Source of the DNA: Gammaproteobacteria bacterium
Lineage (GTDB): Bacteria > Pseudomonadota > Gammaproteobacteria > Arenicellales > Poriferihabitantaceae
Direction of reading: 5' to 3'
Assembly: GCA_024679435.1 (NCBI GenBank)
Contig: JAIBDK010000128.1
Location: 1-6,851, forward strand
Length of the DNA stretch: 6,851 nt
The stretch's first letter is position 1; each line of letters begins with the position of its first letter. Position numbers and translations under genes: made by a program. Of the stretch, positions 1 through 5,349 are shown one piece after another. The notes under the pieces are model-generated. The model was not told the origin of the DNA. It ran no database searches and worked only from the letters and a program-made list of their open reading frames with translations.

Positions 1-212
1 CCTCGTTTAACCAGTTTCATGTGCAATATTTCCATCATCTGGCCGATTTTAAACGCATCATCCCCGGTGAGAGTGAGATTCGGATCACTATCCTCAACTC
101 TGGCGTTGCTGCCCTTAAAGTCAAAGCGGGTGCTTATTTCCCTGTTAGCCTGATCGGCAGCATTTTTGACTTCCTGCCAGTCTACTTCTGAAACGATATC
201 GAATGAGGGCAT
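1..212 (-). CDS. yajQ: YajQ-family nucleotide-binding protein, 3' part cut off by the window edge
   Basis: The first 70 residues of a YajQ (DUF520) protein read on the minus strand from an ATG at 212 and run off the left edge. The family is about 160 residues long, so the C-terminal half is missing. The start MPSFDIVSEVDWQEVKNA and the later TRFDFKG motif (residues 28-34) are the family's conserved N-terminal signature. YajQ proteins are small cytoplasmic proteins with two ferredoxin-like folds; members in Xanthomonas and Pseudomonas bind cyclic di-GMP and affect transcription of virulence genes (established for the family, not shown here). I see no clear Shine-Dalgarno before the ATG. The upstream gap is AT-rich with an imperfect inverted repeat, so the gene probably has its own promoter rather than being read from the glycosyltransferase pair. 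Identity is confident; the function in this organism is inferred. Confidence 0.93.
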   Translation of the reverse strand, partial: MPSFDIVSEVDWQEVKNAADQANREISTRFDFKGSNARVEDSDPNLTLTGDDAFKIGQMMEILHMKLVKR

Positions 213-308
213 AATTATCGATGATACAGTTATTTATGGTTTAAGTAATTGTGGTATATGTGGTTCGATTCTGGAATTAATCAAGGCTGCAGATTAAATT
301 CGGTCACT

Positions 309-360
309 ATATTTGAGAGATCTGGTAGAAAAATCACTCTCTTAACTATACTCAAAATAT
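309..360. repeat. Imperfect inverted repeat upstream of yajQ
   Basis: The left arm ATATTTGAG (309-317) is matched by the right arm CTCAAAATAT (351-360), with one extra A. A second, competing pair lies inside: GAGAG (315-319) and CTCTC (337-341). It sits 97 to 148 bases upstream of the yajQ start and 49 bases downstream of the nucleosidase stop. It could be an operator or a weak RNA structure. AT-rich DNA gives such repeats by chance, so confidence is low. Confidence 0.25.
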
Positions 361-372
361 CACTTTAATGCC

Positions 373-397
373 ATCGAGGCGCCATGCTGGCGGCGAT
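373..397 (-). terminator. GC-rich hairpin just after the nucleosidase stop, possible terminator
   Basis: ATCG (373-376) pairs with CGAT (394-397) and CGCC (380-383) pairs with GGCG (389-392), around a 5-base loop and an asymmetric internal loop. It begins about 12 bases after the TAG stop of the nucleosidase gene when read on the minus strand, where a terminator would be expected. No uninterrupted T-run follows (the next bases on the minus strand are GGCATTAAAG), so it would be a poor intrinsic terminator; it may instead protect the 3' end. Confidence 0.3.
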
Positions 398-408
398 TTA
401 GCAACTGA

Positions 409-1059
409 CTAATTTGCAGATTCGGTAATTTTCTCCATCGCATGCTTCTGTAACGCATGCACCAAAAGCTGAACGGAGGGACCAGACTGATCAAGCAGCT
501 CAATCATCTTTTTTCTGCTTTGATCTTTAACGGTATCGTCAGGCCCATCGGAAACAAGTTTGAGCACGACCGACCTATGGAGACACCCAGCTTCCTCTAA
601 AACCGATAACATTCCTGCCGCTTCCATTTCGTAAACTTTATTTCCCTTATACATTTCCTCAACGTTGTCTACCGTGCACACTCGCGCCTGATTCAGTGCT
701 GAAAAAGAAACATCCTCGGGGAAACAAGCCATCTTCCATTGACGGGACTGCGATGGATAATTTACCGAGTCGGCAATAACCAGTTCGCCCACCTTAAACT
801 CCGAGGATCCGGCAGTTCCATAGTTCAGCCAAAAATCACACTGACCGTTTGCAAACGATGGTAGACCGGACTTCAGAATCGCCGTCATAGATCGACATCG
901 TTGATAGCCGGTTCCGCATATTCCAAGTCTGACGTTATCACCTGCATAAACTGCATGGTTTGGGTAATCTGGATCTCGTCCCAGTGACAGTCCATTAATA
1001 ATCCCTTGCGCCTCAGGCTTATGGGCCACGACAACATTCAGTGTCATTTCAACAGCCAC
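409..1059 (-). CDS. Nucleoside phosphorylase-fold protein (MTA/SAH nucleosidase-like)
   Basis: A 216-residue cytoplasmic protein of the PNP/UDP phosphorylase superfamily, close in size to MTA/SAH nucleosidases (about 230). Visible motifs in order: an early Glu (E16) where the family has its first active-site Glu; GTGYQR (49-54) in place of the SGIGK loop; NYGTAGS (79-85); YEMEAAG (143-149), matching the ribose-binding MEG motif; and VSDGPDD (169-175), where D171 matches the catalytic Asp that protonates the base. It probably cleaves or phosphorolyses a purine nucleoside, but the substrate cannot be read from sequence. The start given is GTG at 1059, preceded by AAGG (1064-1067) at good spacing. 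The alternative ATG at 1047 overlaps the upstream TGA as ATGA but lacks its own Shine-Dalgarno. Either way the gene overlaps the 3' end of the glycosyltransferase gene, so the two are translated from one mRNA. Confidence 0.82.
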   Translation of the reverse strand: MAVEMTLNVVVAHKPEAQGIINGLSLGRDPDYPNHAVYAGDNVRLGICGTGYQRCRSMTAILKSGLPSFANGQCDFWLNYGTAGSSEFKVGELVIADSVNYPSQSRQWKMACFPEDVSFSALNQARVCTVDNVEEMYKGNKVYEMEAAGMLSVLEEAGCLHRSVVLKLVSDGPDDTVKDQSRKKMIELLDQSGPSVQLLVHALQKHAMEKITESAN

Positions 1060-1868
1060 TTTGCCTTGAGTTGATGACAGAGATTCACCTCATCGGTTTT
1101 ATCTCTTTTACTGTAACCCTTTATCAAAATATCCAGCTTTTGTGCGAGCATGTTTTTGGTTGCCTGAATCTGATTTTGGTGCAGACTCCCGGTTTCCAGC
1201 AGTTTGTCCATAGCCTGCACCCTAAATCGATCCATACCCCAGTGCTTTTGAGATAACTGATCATCATGACCACCATATTTTTTCAACAACTGTTGTTCCA
1301 CCAGCAACACAGGATATCGGCTGAATATTCTCAACCACAAATCATAATCTTCGCAGGCTGGCAGCGACTCATCAAACAGACCGACATCATCAAGCACATC
1401 GCAATGCAAAAGAATTGAAGAAGGTGAAACACAGCATAATGGTAAACACTGATCAAAAATCCAGCCGTCGGGCTTGGCATGTTTTTTCATTGAATTAACC
1501 TGCTTACCATTTCTTATCCACATTTCATTGGTATGACAAACCCGCATTGTCGGATTTTTACACACAGCCTGCTGCTGAGCATCAAGCTTTCCTGGCAGCC
1601 ACTGGTCATCAGAATCGAGAAACGCGATCCAACTGGCCGAGGATTCACGAATACCCAAGTTACGCGCCGCACTGACACCCAGGTTTCGCTGATAAAGATA
1701 CTTGACCTCCGGATAACGGGAACAAACGAGCTCACCGGTATTGTCGTTTGACCCATCATCAACCACGATAATCTCCCGCGGCAACAGCGTCTGGGACAGG
1801 ACGGATTCGAGCGCACGGGGAAGTAGCGCAGATCGGTTCCAGGTGGGGATTATGACGCTTATTTCCAC
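1044..1868 (-). CDS. Family 2 glycosyltransferase
   Basis: A 274-residue GT-A fold inverting glycosyltransferase (GT2), expected to use a nucleotide sugar and a divalent metal. Motifs: ISVIIPTWNRSALLPRAL at the N-terminus (3-20), VVDDGSNDNT (35-44) for the nucleotide, AARNLGI (67-73), FLDSDD (83-88) containing the DxD metal site, and ACEDYDLWLR (171-180) with the ED catalytic-base motif. KYGGHDDQLS (197-206) follows the catalytic core. There is no membrane segment and no processive QxxRW motif, so it is likely a soluble or peripheral single-sugar transferase. The start is GTG at 1868; an upstream ATG in another frame meets a stop two codons later, and GGGA precedes the GTG at usable spacing. 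The stop lies inside the next gene (nucleosidase-like), indicating a two-gene operon. It is not embedded in an O-antigen or capsule cluster, so its acceptor is unknown. Confidence 0.9.
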   Translation of the reverse strand: MEISVIIPTWNRSALLPRALESVLSQTLLPREIIVVDDGSNDNTGELVCSRYPEVKYLYQRNLGVSAARNLGIRESSASWIAFLDSDDQWLPGKLDAQQQAVCKNPTMRVCHTNEMWIRNGKQVNSMKKHAKPDGWIFDQCLPLCCVSPSSILLHCDVLDDVGLFDESLPACEDYDLWLRIFSRYPVLLVEQQLLKKYGGHDDQLSQKHWGMDRFRVQAMDKLLETGSLHQNQIQATKNMLAQKLDILIKGYSKRDKTDEVNLCHQLKAKWLLK

Positions 1869-1960
1869 TTTTTTATCCCATAACAGATAAAGAATCAGGC
1901 AAAGAACAAGACCGGTTCACGAAAATACGGGGGAAACTGGACTTTCACCTCAGATGCAGG

Positions 1961-1978
1961 GGCATTAAATTCAATGCC
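1961..1978. repeat. Near-perfect 18-base palindrome upstream of the glycosyltransferase
   Basis: GGCATT (1961-1966) and AATGCC (1973-1978) are exact inverted copies around AAATTC, and 16 of 18 bases are symmetric. It lies 93 bases upstream of the glycosyltransferase start and about 95 bases beyond the mdh stop. No T-run follows on either strand, so an operator-type protein-binding site is as likely as an RNA hairpin. No known operator consensus is recognised. Confidence 0.35.
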
Positions 1979-1998
1979 AACTCAACAGATCGCCTACC

Positions 1999-2028
1999 AA
2001 AAAACCTAAATAAATAGCTTTTTACAGG
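1999..2028 (-). terminator. Candidate mdh terminator (AT-rich hairpin plus T6)
   Basis: Read on the minus strand, CCTGTAAAAA and TTTATTTAGG form an imperfect 10-position stem (two mismatches, one G-U) around the loop GCTA, followed directly by six T residues (1999-2004). It begins about 45 bases after the mdh stop. The stem is weak because it is mostly A-T, but the position and the T-run fit an intrinsic terminator separating mdh from the glycosyltransferase pair. Confidence 0.35.
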
Positions 2029-2073
2029 GTTGTTACCACATCCTGACCCTCCCAATTATGTGAGCAAAAGTGA

Positions 2074-3051
2074 TTAAAGAAGATGCGCAACCGCATCTTT
2101 TTCTTCACGCAGCTCATTTTCTGTATGCTGCATGCGCTGCCGGCTAAAATCACTAATTTCAAGGCCCTGAACAATTGCATACTTTCCGTCCGCGCAGGTA
2201 ACCGGGTAGGAATACATAATACCCTCTTCGATACCATAACTGCCATCAGACGGAATCCCCATGCTAACCCAATCGCCTTCTGCCGTGCCGAGCGCCCAAC
2301 TCCGCATATGATCAATAGCGGCAGACCCCGCAGAAGCCGCACTTGATGCTCCGCGAGCATTGATAATAGCCGCACCACGTTGTTGAACCGTAGGAATAAA
2401 ATATTCAACAAGCCAATCTTGCTCAACCATGCTGCTGGCACTCTCTCCATCAACGGTGGCACTGCTGATATCCGGATACTGCGTAGCGGAATGATTTCCC
2501 CAGATGGTCATCTTTTTGATAGCGCCATGGTGAACTCGAACTTTTGAAGCCAACTGGGACAGGGCCCGATTATGATCCAGTCTCATCATCGCGGTAAACT
2601 GGGTTTTATCCAAATCAGGTGCATTGGCCGCAGCAATCAAAGCATTTGTATTCGCAGGATTCCCCACCACCAGTATTTTCACATCTCGAGATGCATGATC
2701 ATTCAGAGCCTTACCCTGAACAGAAAAGATGGCACCGTTATCTTTGAGCAAATCCCCTCTTTCCATCCCGGGACCACGCGGCTTGGAACCTACCAGTAAC
2801 GCATAATCCACACCGGCAAAAACGACATTGGGATCATCCGAGGCCTCTACCCCCGCAAGCAGCGGAAATGCGCAATCATTTAATTCCATAACGACACCAT
2901 TTAGCGCATCCATCGCGGGGGTGATCTCCAGAAGCTGAAGAATCACCGGCTGGTCTTTACCTAACATATCCCCTGCTGCGATTCTGAATAACAATGCATA
3001 GGAAATATTACCCGCGGCACCTGTTACCGCGACTTTTACAGGTTTTTTCAT
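2074..3051 (-). CDS. mdh: Malate dehydrogenase, cytosolic (type 2) class
   Basis: A complete 325-residue NAD-dependent malate dehydrogenase, which interconverts malate and oxaloacetate in the TCA cycle in the cytoplasm. The length fits the type 2 class (about 326-330) rather than the 312-residue E. coli type. Visible residues: the Rossmann loop TGAAGNIS (10-17), whose third position is Ser instead of Gly or Ala; E42 at the end of the second strand, favouring NAD over NADP; PRGPGMERGDLL (91-102) with substrate-binding R92 and R98 on the mobile loop; GNPANTN (130-136); RLDHNR (157-162) with D159 and R162; and the catalytic H187 in GNHSATQYPD. The C-terminus ending DAVAHLL is typical. The ATG start has GAGG (3058-3061) six to seven bases upstream. 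The gene is divergent from mltD and probably monocistronic, with hairpins at and after its stop. Confidence 0.97.
   Translation of the reverse strand: MKKPVKVAVTGAAGNISYALLFRIAAGDMLGKDQPVILQLLEITPAMDALNGVVMELNDCAFPLLAGVEASDDPNVVFAGVDYALLVGSKPRGPGMERGDLLKDNGAIFSVQGKALNDHASRDVKILVVGNPANTNALIAAANAPDLDKTQFTAMMRLDHNRALSQLASKVRVHHGAIKKMTIWGNHSATQYPDISSATVDGESASSMVEQDWLVEYFIPTVQQRGAAIINARGASSAASAGSAAIDHMRSWALGTAEGDWVSMGIPSDGSYGIEEGIMYSYPVTCADGKYAIVQGLEISDFSRQRMQHTENELREEKDAVAHLL
2080..2099. terminator. Perfect 8-bp hairpin in the last codons of mdh
   Basis: AAGATGCG (2080-2087) and CGCATCTT (2092-2099) are exact inverted repeats with a 4-base loop, lying within the final mdh codons, just before the stop. 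On the plus strand the stem is followed by a run of T (2100-2102, then CTT), so it looks like an intrinsic terminator for antisense transcription entering mdh from its 3' side. On the minus strand it is followed by CTTTAATCACTTTT, a poorer T-run. It may act with the hairpin at 1999-2028. Confidence 0.35.
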
Positions 3052-3081
3052 TGCGAACCTCGCTGTTTAAGTTATCCGTCT

Positions 3082-3087
3082 ATTATA
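3082..3087 (-). promoter_or_regulatory. Candidate -10 box for mdh
   Basis: On the minus strand this reads TATAAT, a perfect -10 hexamer, ending 30 bases before the mdh ATG, which would give a short leader carrying the GAGG ribosome site. No good -35 is found at 16-18 bases (the 17-base position reads TAGTCT). The same AT-rich stretch also reads TATAAT on the plus strand (3084-3089 and 3109-3114), so assignment to mdh is tentative. Confidence 0.35.
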
Positions 3088-3196
3088 ATTCAATGTCCTA
3101 ATCGAGACTATAATCAATAATCTAAACCGCCGATTAAATATTGATTTGTAGAAATATTTGCGACTAGTTTTGATACCTGTCAACCCGCGACTAAGG

Positions 3197-3225
3197 TTGA
3201 CTCAAAAGCCCTCAATCCGTACTAT
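3197..3225 (+). promoter_or_regulatory. Sigma70-like promoter abutting the mltD start codon
   Basis: TTGACT (3197-3202) and TACTAT (3220-3225) match the -35 and -10 consensus at five of six positions each, with the optimal 17-base spacer. Transcription would start near 3231-3233, while the mltD ATG is at 3234, so the transcript would be leaderless or nearly so. The absence of any Shine-Dalgarno before that ATG agrees with this. Alternatively the match is fortuitous and a promoter further upstream (for example the TATAAT at 3109-3114) is used. Confidence 0.45.
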
Positions 3226-3233
3226 GCGTCGCG

Positions 3234-4778
3234 ATGAAAAAAATAAAATCGCAGTCCTGCTCAACCGCACTCCAGTTCACTCCTCGAATCACCCTTCTGA
3301 TTACACTATTAATCACAGGGGGGTGTTCGACTACCTCATCCGTAAACACAAGCAAAACGGTAAAACCCACCGTAATCGAAAACGCGAAAATTACTGCTGC
3401 AGATAATACGTCTCGTCAACATAAGGTAAGTTCCCGACAATATGTCCCTCAACCAGGCCACCAGGCCAACAAACTGGTAACCGAAATATCGCGAAGCGAC
3501 ACCCGCCTCAAAAATAGTGACGGAGTCGGTGAAAATGGCGCTGTTGCCCCAAACGAAAATGGTGACTCTTCGGACAATGTGCAACTCAATCAACCCCCCG
3601 TGGATCTTTGGGTGCATTTGCGAAACAGTTTTGATCTGAAATACTCAAATCCAAACGACCGTACCATTGCCAGCTTTGAAAAATGGTACAGCGATCATCC
3701 AAAATATTTTGACAGGATTGCAGATCGCGCATACTGGTACATGCCCTACATCCTTGAGCAGATTGAAGCACGGGGTATGCCAGCGGAAATCGCCATATTA
3801 CCCGCTATTGAGAGCGCTTACAGAGCTGAGGCAGTATCAAGATCAAATGCAGTGGGGATGTGGCAGTTTATCGAAGCAACCGGCACCCGGTTTGGACTTC
3901 GCCGCGATTGGTGGATGGAAGGCAGGCGTGATCTGGTTCACTCCACCCGGGCAGCACTGGATTACCTGGATTTTCTATCCCGAGAGTTTAACGGTGATTG
4001 GGAACTGGCATTTGCAGCCTATAATGCCGGTGAAGGAACCATACGTCGTGAGGTGAAGCGCAATGCCGCAGCAGGAAAACCTACGAATTATCCTAATCTG
4101 AAACTGCGCAAGGAAACTCGGGAATACGTGCCAAAGCTTTTTGCGGTACGTAATATTATCGCGAATCCTGAAAAATACGGAATTGAACTTAAATCAATAC
4201 CGAACGAACCAACCCTGACAGTACTAAATTTGCGCACCCAGACAGACCTTGTGGTTGCCGCATCACTAATCCCAATAAATGAAAGTGAACTACTGCATCT
4301 AAACCAGGGCTATAAACGTGGTGTTACTCCACCAAATGGACCACACCAGATTATCGTTCCGTCTATTTACGGAAAACAGCTCACCCGTGAACTAGACAAA
4401 CTAAGCCATCAACAGCGGATACGCTGGGCCAGGCACGAGGTAAGAAAAGGCGAGTATTTAGGACGCATTGCCCGTCAACATGGTGTAACCATAGATTCGA
4501 TTATGCAGGCTAACCAGATGGCCTCCAATCTGATTAAACCGGGTCAGGAGTTAAAAATTCCGTTAAGCTCAGGCCGATACGAGTATGCTGAGTATTCAGA
4601 GTCCGGGGCTAAGATCAAACAAGGCGATCGGGTTTATACGGTAAGGAAGGGTGATTCCCTGTGGAGAATTTCCCAGTCAAACGGTATTTCGCTAAACTCT
4701 ATTCTACGCTGGAACGATATCTCAAGGTCCTCTACCCTTCGGCCAGGGCAGCAGTTAATTGTTGGCAAGTCTTCCTGA
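3234..4778 (+). CDS. mltD: Membrane-bound lytic murein transglycosylase D (lipoprotein, SLT plus two LysM)
   Basis: A 514-residue peptidoglycan lytic transglycosylase that cleaves the MurNAc-GlcNAc bond with formation of 1,6-anhydroMurNAc during wall remodelling. The N-terminus is a lipoprotein signal: basic residues, a hydrophobic stretch ITLLITLLITGG (19-30), then lipobox Cys C31 followed by Ser, which suggests outer-membrane sorting. A polar linker (about 32-122) leads to the SLT domain (about 165-305) with catalytic E193 in AIESAY, GMWQFIEATGTRFGL (208-222) and AAYNAGEG (261-268). Two LysM peptidoglycan-binding domains follow (about 401-443 and 467-510), each with a VRKG start and a PGQ near the end; residues 326-376 look like a degenerate further LysM. 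It is longer than E. coli MltD (452), mainly through the linker. The ATG at 3234 is the only in-frame start after an upstream stop at 3198; it has no Shine-Dalgarno. The gene converges on rimI. Confidence 0.95.
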   Translation: MKKIKSQSCSTALQFTPRITLLITLLITGGCSTTSSVNTSKTVKPTVIENAKITAADNTSRQHKVSSRQYVPQPGHQANKLVTEISRSDTRLKNSDGVGENGAVAPNENGDSSDNVQLNQPPVDLWVHLRNSFDLKYSNPNDRTIASFEKWYSDHPKYFDRIADRAYWYMPYILEQIEARGMPAEIAILPAIESAYRAEAVSRSNAVGMWQFIEATGTRFGLRRDWWMEGRRDLVHSTRAALDYLDFLSREFNGDWELAFAAYNAGEGTIRREVKRNAAAGKPTNYPNLKLRKETREYVPKLFAVRNIIANPEKYGIELKSIPNEPTLTVLNLRTQTDLVVAASLIPINESELLHLNQGYKRGVTPPNGPHQIIVPSIYGKQLTRELDKLSHQQRIRWARHEVRKGEYLGRIARQHGVTIDSIMQANQMASNLIKPGQELKIPLSSGRYEYAEYSESGAKIKQGDRVYTVRKGDSLWRISQSNGISLNSILRWNDISRSSTLRPGQQLIVGKSS

Positions 4779-4853
4779 TCCAAACAGCCGGTCTGAATAA
4801 TACTGATTGGCTATCGGTGAGCAAGAATCCAGTTCCAGAGTAATCAGCAAAGA

Positions 4854-5327
4854 CTATAAATCTTTAGACAGTACCAGCGCGTCCTCCCTGTTAGAATTCC
4901 CTGCACCTGTTATGCCAAACCTGTAATAATTTTTGCGAATGCCCGCCTGCTTAAATCCCATAATGTCATAAAGTTTTTGAGCTGCCATATTGCTTTTTCG
5001 AACTTCCAGCCAGATTTTCTTACAGGAAGAGCATTGCAGTTTTTCTATTAACCCGAGCAGAAGTGTTCTCCCCAACCCCTGCCTGCGTCTTGACTTGACG
5101 ATCACAATATTCAGAATCTCTGTTTCGTCTCCGACATTACGAAACAAACAATAACCACAAGACTCTCCGTTAACTAGAACTTTAAGAATTTGACAACCGT
5201 TACTATAACTTTGTGACAAAGCATCCAAACTCCAACTCGTAGCGATCACTCCAGTTTCCAAAGACGACAATGCAGGTAAATCCTGAAACAACGCCTCAGC
5301 CACATCAACAGCTGTATTGCCTGACAT
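4854..5327 (-). CDS. rimI: Ribosomal protein S18-alanine N-acetyltransferase (RimI, GNAT family)
   Basis: A 157-residue GNAT acetyltransferase that transfers acetyl from acetyl-CoA to the N-terminal Ala of ribosomal protein S18. Motif A for CoA pyrophosphate binding is RRRQGLGRTLL (80-90). WLEVRKSN (106-113) carries E108 and LYDIMGF (119-125) carries Y120, twelve residues apart, as are the general base Glu103 and acid Tyr115 of Salmonella RimI. IRKNYY (130-135) and the terminal EDALVLSKDL (148-157) are RimI hallmarks that separate it from other GNATs. I chose the ATG at 5327 because AGGGAA (5331-5336) stands just before it and the length fits RimI (about 150). The longer frame from 5396 would overlap the upstream gene by 47 bases and add a non-family N-terminus. 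It is the last gene of the pssA-UDG-rimI operon, 22 bases after the glycosylase stop. Confidence 0.92.
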   Translation of the reverse strand: MSGNTAVDVAEALFQDLPALSSLETGVIATSWSLDALSQSYSNGCQILKVLVNGESCGYCLFRNVGDETEILNIVIVKSRRRQGLGRTLLLGLIEKLQCSSCKKIWLEVRKSNMAAQKLYDIMGFKQAGIRKNYYRFGITGAGNSNREDALVLSKDL

Positions 5328-5330
5328 AAA

Positions 5331-5336
5331 TTCCCT
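5331..5336 (-). promoter_or_regulatory. Ribosome binding site that fixes the rimI start
   Basis: On the minus strand this reads AGGGAA, separated by TTT from the ATG at 5327. It lies in the 22-base gap after the glycosylase stop codon. No comparable site precedes the in-frame ATG at 5396, so the site decides for the shorter RimI. Confidence 0.7.
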
Positions 5337-5349
5337 AAACTGGTACGTA

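Noticed and set aside
1514..1816. 100-codon minus-strand frame inside the glycosyltransferase
   Set aside because: Out-of-frame shadow of the conserved GT2 catalytic region; Arg/Ser-rich composition without motifs.
363..1970. Shared GGCATTAAA 9-mer flanking the glycosyltransferase/nucleosidase pair (372-364 on the minus strand, 1961-1969 on the plus strand)
   Set aside because: Nine bases is too short to claim terminal repeats of a mobile unit, and there is no transposase or target duplication.
2022..2462. 146-codon minus-strand frame inside mdh
   Set aside because: It lies wholly over the 3' part of a clearly conserved mdh gene in a different frame, with no recognisable motif.
3158..3406. 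Plus-strand reading frame overlapping the mltD 5' end, including an ATG at 3224
   Set aside because: It is in another frame from mltD, has no family-like sequence, and overlaps a strong lipoprotein signal sequence; a shadow frame.
4786..4812. Hairpin AGCC...GGCT between the convergent mltD and rimI genes
   Set aside because: Only four firm base pairs plus G-U and mismatched pairs, and no T-run on either side. It is in the right place for a bidirectional terminator but too weak to call.
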